Origin: an uncultured Acidaminococcus sp.
GTDB taxonomy: Bacteria > Bacillota > Negativicutes > Acidaminococcales > Acidaminococcaceae
Direction: 5' to 3'
Assembly (NCBI GenBank): GCA_900538365.1
Contig: UPXT01000033.1
Span: 1 to 23,250 of the forward strand
DNA length: 23,250 nucleotides
Shown: positions 7,178 to 13,261 of the stretch, in pieces
Position numbering within the stretch: the stretch's first letter is position 1
How the letters are laid out: the number at the start of each line of letters is the position of its first letter
Translations under genes and position numbers: made by a program
The notes under the pieces: model-generated
Told to the model about the DNA's origin: nothing
Seen by the model: the letters and a program-made list of their open reading frames with translations, nothing else
Database searches by the model: none

Positions 7178-7555
7178 TTACCTTTTTTGAATAAGCCTTG
7201 CGTATTCCTTTTTGAGAACGGCAAAGGTCTCATCACTGATATCATGCTCCATCTTACAAGCGTCCTCGGTCGCGTGTTTTTCAGAAACACCGAGGGCCAT
7301 CAGGACATGGGAGATGACTTGATGCCGTTCGTAAATCTTTTCGGCAATATTCCGTCCTTCTTCCGTCAGATTGATGAAGCCTTGATCATCCATGGAGACC
7401 AGCCCATCTTCGCGGTACTTTTTCATGGCAACGCTGATGGTGGGTTTGGAAAACCCCATTTCATTGGCAATATCGATGGAGCGCACAAGACCGAGGCGAT
7501 TTTTGAGGACCAGGATGGTCTCCAGGTACATTTCACCTGATTCGTGTAATTCCAT
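7178..7555 (-). CDS. DtxR-family metal-dependent repressor, short form
   Basis: Metalloregulator of 125 residues with an N-terminal winged helix (VRSIDIANEMGFSKPTISVA, 24-43) and a dimerisation/metal domain. It lacks the C-terminal SH3-like domain of DtxR/IdeR and so has MntR-like length. The primary metal ligands nevertheless match DtxR: M9 (GEMYLE), C100, E103 and H104 (DACKMEH), whereas MntR has Asp and Glu in place of Met and Cys. This points to iron rather than manganese as co-repressor, by analogy. It is monocistronic, between its own promoter and terminator, 173 nt downstream of glmS. Targets are not evident in the window. Confidence 0.8.
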   Translation of the reverse strand: MELHESGEMYLETILVLKNRLGLVRSIDIANEMGFSKPTISVAMKKYREDGLVSMDDQGFINLTEEGRNIAEKIYERHQVISHVLMALGVSEKHATEDACKMEHDISDETFAVLKKEYARLIQKR

Positions 7556-7593
7556 AAGCTTTCACCTTTTTTCAGCCGCATTCACGGCATTGA

Positions 7594-7622
7594 ATTATCA
7601 TATGTATCTTATTTTACTACAA
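7594..7622 (-). promoter_or_regulatory. Promoter of the DtxR-family gene
   Basis: -35 TTGTAG (7617-7622), 17-nt spacer, -10 GATAAT (7594-7599). The AT-rich core TATGATAATTCA could include an autoregulatory site, but no clear palindrome of DtxR-box type is seen. Confidence 0.5.
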
Positions 7623-7682
7623 ATCCGCAAGGGATGCAAACAGATAGACACTTCTTGCCATAGGGATAAGGGAAAAGGAACC

Positions 7683-7714
7683 AAAAAAGAAGCTGCGCGC
7701 AGTGTCGCAGCTTC
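7683..7714 (-). terminator. Intrinsic terminator of glmS
   Basis: The perfect 9-bp stem GAAGCTGCG/CGCAGCTTC with an 8-nt loop is followed by TTTTTT on the minus strand, 14 nt after the glmS stop. Confidence 0.9.
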
Positions 7715-7728
7715 TTTCAGTCAAGGAA

Positions 7729-9558
7729 TCATTCCACCGTAACAGATTTTGCTAGGTTTCTCGGCTTATCCACATCGCATCCACGGGCAAGGGCTGCATA
7801 GTAAGCTAGGAGCTGCAGGGGGATAACGGCAAGGATCGGAGCCAGTTCCTGGTCGGCTCTTGGGATGGTAATCACGCTGTTGGCGTGCTTTGCCAGCTCC
7901 GTATCGCCTTCCATGCCAATACCGATGACAATGGCCCCGCGGCTCTTAACTTCCTGCAGGTTACTGATGGTCTTTTCATAGACATGAGCCTGGGTGGCAA
8001 GTACAATGACAGGAACTCCCTCTTCAATCAGGGCGAGGGTCCCATGCTTCAATTCACCTGCTGCATAGGCTTCTGCATGGATGTAGGAAATCTCCTTGAG
8101 TTTCAGGGCACCTTCAAGGGCAACGGCATAATCAAGGGAGCGGCCCAGGAAGAACGCGTCTTCACAGTTTCCGTAGTTGGTGGCAAATACCTTGATGGGA
8201 TCCACGTGATCCAAGATTACATGCATCTGTTCCGGAATGGCCCGTACTCCATCGATGAGTTCCTTGATGCGTTCCGGCGCCAAGGTTCCCGTAAGCTGGG
8301 AAATGTACAGGGAAAGCAGCAGCATGACAATGAGCTGCGTCGTGTAGGCTTTTGTAGAAGCCACGGCAATCTCCGGACCGGCATAGGTATAGACGACCTG
8401 GTCTGCTTCGCGAGCAATGGAAGAACCTACAACGTTCGTAACGGCCATGGTCTTGGCACCGCGCCGTTTGGCTTCTTTCAAGGCTTCCAAGGTATCGCTG
8501 GTTTCACCGGATTGACTGACGACGATGAGCAGGCAGTCTTCGCCGATGATGGGGTCACGATAGCGGAACTCGCTGGCAATATCGACTTCCACCGGAATGC
8601 GGGCCATCTTTTCGATGTAGTACTTACCTACCAGACCGGCATGATAAGCCGTACCGCAGGCGACGATGAAGATTTTCTTGATATTCTTGAAGGCTTCCGG
8701 CGTCCAGGAAAGTTCCGGCAGGACAATCTTTGTCCCATCTTCACTGATGCGGCCCCGCAGGGTGTCTTGGACAGATTTAGGCTGTTCATAGATTTCCTTC
8801 AGCATGAAGTGCTCAAAACCGCCCTTTTCAGCTGCTTCGGCGTCCCAGGTGACACGGAAGACCTTTTTATCAATGGGATTCCCTTCAAGGTCCTTGACCA
8901 CTACGCTGTCAGCTTTAACGATGGCCATTTCCCCATCGGAAAGGATATACGTATCCCGGGTCTTGCTGATAATGGCCGGAATATCGGAAGCAATGTAGTT
9001 TTCTCCTTTGCCAAGGCCAATGACAAGGGGATTATTCTTTTTGGCGCAGATGATCTTGTCCGGGTCCTTGGCGCATAGGAAGACTAAGGAATAGGAGCCT
9101 TGGATGATATGAAGGACCTTGCGCACAGTCTCTTCAAAGTTGCCATTATACTGGTCCGCCATAAGATGGGCGACCACTTCTGTATCAGTCTCGGATTTAA
9201 AATGATGCCCCTTCTTCAAAAGATCCAGTTTAAGGGGCATGTAATTTTCGATGATGCCGTTATGGACAACAGCAAATTCACCGCTGTCATCCGTGTGGGG
9301 ATGAGCGTTGACGTTGGACGGTTTCCCGTGAGTTGCCCAGCGCGTATGGCCAATACCAATCACGCCTTGCGGTTCATGGCCAATGAGTTTTTGACGCAGG
9401 GCATCAAGACGGCCCACACATTTTTCCACGTCAATCTTCCCGTCATGATAAACGGCGATGCCGCTGGAATCATACCCGCGGTATTCAAGTTTGCTCAATC
9501 CATCAATTAAAAACGGGGCAGCCTGATGGCGCCCAATATATCCAACAATTCCGCACAT
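7729..9558 (-). CDS. glmS: Glutamine-fructose-6-phosphate aminotransferase GlmS
   Basis: Makes glucosamine-6-phosphate from fructose-6-phosphate and glutamine, the first committed step towards UDP-GlcNAc. The protein has 609 residues, as is usual. The N-terminal glutaminase domain starts MCGIVGYIG with catalytic Cys2 (Cys1 after Met removal) and has YRGYDSSG and GHTRWATHG. Two SIS isomerase domains follow, with SQSGETSDTLEALKEAK and AVASTKAYTTQ. The C-terminal region contains HAEAYAAGELKHG, and the protein ends DKPRNLAKSVTVE. The start at 9558 is fixed by Cys at position 2 and by GAGGAGG upstream. A 33-residue in-frame extension upstream would run through the ribozyme 3' part and is rejected. 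Expression is expected to fall when glucosamine-6-phosphate activates the upstream ribozyme. Confidence 0.97.
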   Translation of the reverse strand: MCGIVGYIGRHQAAPFLIDGLSKLEYRGYDSSGIAVYHDGKIDVEKCVGRLDALRQKLIGHEPQGVIGIGHTRWATHGKPSNVNAHPHTDDSGEFAVVHNGIIENYMPLKLDLLKKGHHFKSETDTEVVAHLMADQYNGNFEETVRKVLHIIQGSYSLVFLCAKDPDKIICAKKNNPLVIGLGKGENYIASDIPAIISKTRDTYILSDGEMAIVKADSVVVKDLEGNPIDKKVFRVTWDAEAAEKGGFEHFMLKEIYEQPKSVQDTLRGRISEDGTKIVLPELSWTPEAFKNIKKIFIVACGTAYHAGLVGKYYIEKMARIPVEVDIASEFRYRDPIIGEDCLLIVVSQSGETSDTLEALKEAKRRGAKTMAVTNVVGSSIAREADQVVYTYAGPEIAVASTKAYTTQLIVMLLLSLYISQLTGTLAPERIKELIDGVRAIPEQMHVILDHVDPIKVFATNYGNCEDAFFLGRSLDYAVALEGALKLKEISYIHAEAYAAGELKHGTLALIEEGVPVIVLATQAHVYEKTISNLQEVKSRGAIVIGIGMEGDTELAKHANSVITIPRADQELAPILAVIPLQLLAYYAALARGCDVDKPRNLAKSVTVE

Positions 9559-9589
9559 AGCCTGTGCCTCCTCATGAAGTGATTTGCCG

Positions 9590-9725
9590 TCTGCCCCAGA
9601 CTCTCTGTTCTTCCCGTTACCGAAAAGGTTTGTCATCTGTTTACGGTTGCAGCACACCGAGAGGTATCCGCTGACGTTTCGATAAGCCTCTTCCTCGTCT
9701 GCCTATCAGAATAGGCACTTGCGCT
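9590..9725 (-). ncRNA. glmS ribozyme (glucosamine-6-phosphate-activated self-cleaving RNA)
   Basis: The minus strand carries the conserved core in order. A|GCGC cleavage lies between 9725 and 9724. A P2 hairpin GTGCCTAT-TCTG-ATAGGCA follows, then GACGAGG, then TTATCGA, AACGTCAGCGG and ATACCTC pairing back to GAGG. A P3 hairpin CGGT/ACCG and a P4-like CAGA/TCTG helix complete it. The core lines up with the Thermoanaerobacter ribozyme as I remember it. It ends about 30 nt before the glmS start. The P2 region is short, and GCGCAAG replaces the usual GCGCC after the cleavage site. The 3' boundary is approximate. Confidence 0.9.
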
Positions 9726-9814
9726 CTAGGCCTTGCAATCCCATTGAAGGGCCCTCCCTGCCCTTTCGGTGTCCCGGCTCGGCACGCAGGAACACATGTT
9801 GCTTTAGCTCCCTA

Positions 9815-9843
9815 ATCATACTATGTTTGGGGTGGGACGTCAA
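9815..9843 (-). promoter_or_regulatory. Promoter of glmS
   Basis: -35 TTGACG (9838-9843) and -10 TATGAT (9815-9820), separated by 17 nt, are each one base from consensus. Predicted start near 9808 leaves about 84 nt before the ribozyme cleavage site. Confidence 0.85.
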
Positions 9844-9850
9844 GCGTCCC
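9834..9850. promoter_or_regulatory. Palindromic operator over the glmS -35, CggR-like half-site
   Basis: GGGAC-N7-GTCCC, fully symmetric at the arms and covering the -35 box. The GGGAC-N7-GTCC arrangement matches the repeat unit described for Bacillus CggR operators (CGGGAC-N6-TGTCC). A similar unit precedes cggR in this window. Binding by CggR is inferred. Confidence 0.5.
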
Positions 9851-10345
9851 TTTCTGTTAGCTCGGTACAGGAATCGCGCCGACTCGTATGAAGTCAGGTA
9901 CCGCGATTTCATATTTAAAACGCCCGAAAAAATGCCTCTGGCGGGCGAGCCACTTCTTGGATTTTTTTCGTTTTTTTTAAAGGAAACCTGATTCTCCTGC
10001 GGCCCATATCGGCCCATCTGAGCTATCAAAAAGACGCAGGCTCCTCGCAGCTGGGCCAATCTGGAGCCATATTTAAAAAGCTATAATCTTAAACGAATAC
10101 CAGCACCTGAAACGCCCAGCATTCATCGTTTTTTACTCGATGCAGCGCATCGTTCTTCCTTGATAAAGCGGAAACACAGACGAAAAAAACGGAAGACGAT
10201 TCTCCCTACGATAGACCATGAAGTCTTTGCGTCATATTAATCCATCAAATGTGTGGGCTTCTCGTTTTATATCAAATCAGACTGATTTGCGGGCTGAGCA
10301 AAGGTATAGAACGACTTTGAAGCGACCTGTTCTTATTTTTCGTAA
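9851..10345. other. Gene-free hairpin-rich spacer between glmS and eno
   Basis: No coding region with a credible ribosome-binding site is seen. The spacer holds several dyads. A stem AATCGCG/CGCGATT with inner GACT/AGTC is at 9872-9908. A stem CGCCCG/CGGGCG at 9917-9947 is followed by TTTT on the minus strand, so it may terminate a minus-strand RNA. T-tracts lie at 9962-9978. Two adjoining stems, CCTGCG/CGCAGG (9996-10040) and GGCTCC/GGAGCC (10039-10068), have loops sharing complementary GGCCCA/TGGGCC segments. CGATGC-AGC-GCATCG lies near 10138-10152, and a 17-bp palindrome at 10273-10289. An unannotated small RNA in the 9917-10075 part is possible. Confidence 0.4.
10273..10289. repeat. 17-bp perfect palindrome, possible protein-binding site
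   Basis: CAAATCAG-A-CTGATTTG is perfectly symmetric about one central base and lies in the eno-glmS spacer, about 55 bp beyond the eno terminator. No promoter is clearly linked to it. Confidence 0.3.
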
Positions 10346-10391
10346 ACCAAGAGGCAGTGAAGATGAAGCTTCATCTTCACTGCCTCTTGGT
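10346..10391 (-). terminator. 46-bp perfect palindrome, probable terminator of the glycolytic operon
   Basis: Two 23-nt arms (ACCAAGAGGCAGTGAAGATG... and its exact complement) meet at a central AAGCTT with no unpaired loop. It begins 15 nt after the eno stop. The following T-run is short (TTT). The hairpin is unusually long for an intrinsic terminator and may also protect the 3' end of the mRNA. Confidence 0.65.
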
Positions 10392-10406
10392 ATTTCAACT
10401 TCCGAT

Positions 10407-11690
10407 TTATTTCAGGTTATAGAACACAGCTTTGCCGTTATACTGGGCGGCTGCGCCGAGGTCTTCCTCAATGCGCAGGAGCTGATTATATTTAGCGACA
10501 CGGTCCGTACGGCAGGGCGCGCCGGATTTGATCTGACCGGCATTGGTGCCAACGACGACATCAGCAATGGTCGTATCTTCCGTTTCACCGCTGCGATGGG
10601 AAACGATGGCAGTATAGCCAGCACGTTTTGCCATTTCAATGGCGGACAGGGTTTCCGTCAAGGTCCCAATCTGGTTCAGTTTAATCAGGATGGCATTTGC
10701 CACACCCATCTCAATCCCTTTGGCAAGGCGTTCCACGTTCGTGACAAAAAGGTCATCGCCGACAATCTGGACTTTCTTGCCCAGGCGTTCAGTAAGGAGC
10801 TTCCAGCCATCCCAGTCATCTTCGCCAAGACCATCTTCGATGGAAATGATGGGGTATTTCTCGCAAAGGGCTTCGTACCAGTCAACCATTTCAGCGCTGG
10901 TCTTTGCCACCCCTTCTCCTTTGAGGACGTATTTGCCGTCTTCAAGGAGACCGGAAGCGGCCGTATCGATGGCAAGGACCACTTCCTCGCCCGGTTTGTA
11001 GCCGGCTTTTTTGATGGCGTCAACGATAACGGCAAGGGCTTCTTCGTTGCTGTCAAGGTTCGGAGCAAAACCGCCTTCATCACCAACAGCGGTTGCAAGT
11101 CCTTTTTCCTTGAGGACAGCTTTCAGGGCATGGTAGATTTCAGCGTTCATGCGCAGAGCTTCGGCAAAGTTCACGGCCCCAATCGGCATGACCATGAATT
11201 CCTGGATATCGACGTTGTTATCGGCATGGGCACCGCCATTGAGGATGTTCATCATGGGAACAGGCAGTTCCTTGGCGTTGACGCCGCCCAGGTATTGGTA
11301 AAGGGGCAAACCAGCGTCTTCAGCAGCTGCTTTGGCACAGGCAAGGCTGACACCCAAAATGGCATTGGCACCAAGTTTGCCCTTATTTTCGGTTCCATCA
11401 AGGCTTAAGAGCGCTTGGTCAATTTCAATCTGGCGGGAAGGTTCAAGGCCGATGAGGGCATCGCAGATGACGTCGTTGACGTTATCCACAGCCTTCAGGA
11501 CGCCTTTTCCAAGATAACGGTTCTTATCACCGTCACGCAGTTCCACGGCTTCATGAACGCCCGTGGAAGCACCGCTTGGAACAGCAGCACGGCCGATGAT
11601 GCCGTTATCAAGGAGGACTTCCACTTCAACAGTAGGGTTGCCGCGGGAATCCAGAATTTCTCTTGCGCAAATATTTTCAATAAGTCCCAT
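10407..11690 (-). CDS. eno: Enolase
   Basis: Cytosolic Mg-dependent enzyme interconverting 2-phosphoglycerate and phosphoenolpyruvate. The 427-residue length is standard. Motifs seen are SGASTGVHEA near residues 40-49 (mobile loop), GGAHADNN, VGDEGGFAPNL with the general-acid Glu, EDGLGEDDW and GDDLFVTN (metal-binding Glu and Asp), KLNQIGTLTET with the catalytic Lys, and SHRSGETEDTTIAD. The start at 11690 has AGAGGTG 7 nt upstream. It is the last gene of the cggR-gap-pgk/tpi-gpmI-eno operon, 33 nt after gpmI. Confidence 0.97.
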   Translation of the reverse strand: MGLIENICAREILDSRGNPTVEVEVLLDNGIIGRAAVPSGASTGVHEAVELRDGDKNRYLGKGVLKAVDNVNDVICDALIGLEPSRQIEIDQALLSLDGTENKGKLGANAILGVSLACAKAAAEDAGLPLYQYLGGVNAKELPVPMMNILNGGAHADNNVDIQEFMVMPIGAVNFAEALRMNAEIYHALKAVLKEKGLATAVGDEGGFAPNLDSNEEALAVIVDAIKKAGYKPGEEVVLAIDTAASGLLEDGKYVLKGEGVAKTSAEMVDWYEALCEKYPIISIEDGLGEDDWDGWKLLTERLGKKVQIVGDDLFVTNVERLAKGIEMGVANAILIKLNQIGTLTETLSAIEMAKRAGYTAIVSHRSGETEDTTIADVVVGTNAGQIKSGAPCRTDRVAKYNQLLRIEEDLGAAAQYNGKAVFYNLK

Positions 11691-11723
11691 TGTTATGCAC
11701 CTCTTCTTTTTGGCTGGGATCAG

Positions 11724-13253
11724 TCAGGATTTTTTTACAAGCAGGCTGTGGCCTGTCATGGCTTCCGGTTTTTCAAGGCCCATGAGGGAAAGGAGGGTTG
11801 GCGCAATGTCCGACAGGCCTCCATCCATGACGGTCGTTCCCGCCTCAGCTCCAATGACCAGGAAGGGAACAGGATTTGTCGTATGGGCCGTCATGGGTGC
11901 GTGGCTTACAGGGTCCTCCATTTCTTCCAGGTTGCCATGGTCTGCCGTAATGCAGACGGCACCGCCTTTTTGCAGAATCTTTTCCACAAGGCCGCCGACA
12001 CATTCATCAACGGCTTCCATAGCTGCTACGGCGGCTTTCATGACACCTGTGTGCCCCACCATGTCTGGATTTGCAAAATTCAGGATGATGAGATCATAAA
12101 GGTCCTGATTCAACGCTTCCTGAAGTTTTTCCGTGACAATATAGGCACTCATCTCTGGCTGCAGGTCATAGGTCGCTACATGCGGCGACGGAACAAGGAT
12201 GCGGTCTTCCCCAGGGAAGACTTCTTCCCGCCCACCATTAAAGAAAAACGTAACGTGGGCGTATTTTTCCGTTTCTGCAATATGGAGCTGGCGAAGGCCC
12301 TTTTTGGAAACCGTTTCAGCCAGCGTATCAGCAATATGTTCCGGCGGAAAAGCTACGGGAATGGGAAGCGCAGCATCATATTCCGTCATGGACGCCACCG
12401 TCACAGGAAGTTCCCCTTCGCGGCGCGTCACTTCCGTGAAGGAAGGATCGGCAAAGGCACGGGTGATTTCCCGTGCCCTGTCGGGACGGAAGTTAAAGCA
12501 CACAAGGCTGTCACCAGAGGCAACGGCTCCTTCTTTTCCCAGGAGGGAAAAAGGTTCGACAAATTCGTCGGTCACGCCCCGCTCATAGGCGGCTTGGAGC
12601 CCTTCCAAGGCGGACGGCGCCGTAAGGCTCCCCGCCCCGGTCATGGCATCGTAGGCTTTTTGAATCCGTTCCCAGCGTTTATCGCGGTCCATGGCATAAT
12701 AGCGTCCGCTTACCGTGGCAATCTTTCCAAGGCCAATATCCTTGATGGCATCCTGAAGGGCCTTTAGGTACGTGCCTGCACTTTGAGGCGGCGTATCGCG
12801 CCCATCCAAGAACGCGTGGACATACACTTCGGAAAGGCCTTCTTTTTTCGCCAGACGCAGCAGACCCAACAGATGGTCCATATGGCTGTGGACGCCGCCG
12901 TCACTCAAAAGTCCCATGACGTGGAACTTATGGCCGGTTTCCTTGGCCTTATCCATGGCCTCAAGGAGCACGGCATTTTGCTCAAAGGAACCATCCTTGA
13001 TTGCCCGGGTGATGCGCGTCAGGTTTTGGTAGATGATGCGTCCGGAGCCAATAGTCAGATGGCCCACTTCGGAGTTTCCCATCTGCCCAGCCGGCAGGCC
13101 GACAGCTTCACCGCTTGGCTGGAGCTTGCTATGAGGGCAGCGATGGAAATAGAAATCCAGATGGGGCGTTTGGGCTTTGGTTGCCGCGTTCGTGGAAGAT
13201 GGCAGTGCAATCCCCCACCCATCAAGGATCATAAGTACAACAGGTTTCTTCAT
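11724..13253 (-). CDS. gpmI: 2,3-bisphosphoglycerate-independent phosphoglycerate mutase GpmI
   Basis: Mn-dependent enzyme of the alkaline-phosphatase superfamily interconverting 3- and 2-phosphoglycerate through a phosphoserine. It has 509 residues, as expected. D11 in MILDGWG and the nucleophile S61 in GQMGNSEVGH are present, as are HSHMDHL, FLDGRDTPP and, near the C terminus, ITADHGN with metal ligands. The ATG at 13253 is chosen, with GAGG about 7 nt upstream; a TTG at 13265 would overlap the preceding gene. Only 8 nt separate it from the pgk/tpi stop codon, whose TGA lies within the ribosome-binding region, so translation is probably coupled. Confidence 0.96.
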   Translation of the reverse strand: MKKPVVLMILDGWGIALPSSTNAATKAQTPHLDFYFHRCPHSKLQPSGEAVGLPAGQMGNSEVGHLTIGSGRIIYQNLTRITRAIKDGSFEQNAVLLEAMDKAKETGHKFHVMGLLSDGGVHSHMDHLLGLLRLAKKEGLSEVYVHAFLDGRDTPPQSAGTYLKALQDAIKDIGLGKIATVSGRYYAMDRDKRWERIQKAYDAMTGAGSLTAPSALEGLQAAYERGVTDEFVEPFSLLGKEGAVASGDSLVCFNFRPDRAREITRAFADPSFTEVTRREGELPVTVASMTEYDAALPIPVAFPPEHIADTLAETVSKKGLRQLHIAETEKYAHVTFFFNGGREEVFPGEDRILVPSPHVATYDLQPEMSAYIVTEKLQEALNQDLYDLIILNFANPDMVGHTGVMKAAVAAMEAVDECVGGLVEKILQKGGAVCITADHGNLEEMEDPVSHAPMTAHTTNPVPFLVIGAEAGTTVMDGGLSDIAPTLLSLMGLEKPEAMTGHSLLVKKS

Positions 13254-13261
13254 GATGCGCC

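Noticed and set aside
7885..9078. Plus-strand reading frame of 397 codons
   Set aside because: It is antisense to glmS, with no ribosome-binding site or recognisable domain.
9559..9657. A 33-residue N-terminal extension of GlmS
   Set aside because: It translates the 3' part of the glmS ribozyme. The enzyme needs Cys directly after the initiator Met, and GAGGAGG precedes the ATG at 9558.
10218..11408. Long plus-strand reading frame of 396 codons
   Set aside because: It is antisense to eno over most of its length, has no ribosome-binding site and resembles no protein family. It is a by-product of enolase codon use and the palindrome.
11415..12767. Plus-strand reading frame of 450 codons
   Set aside because: It is antisense to gpmI, has a low-complexity composition and no ribosome-binding site.
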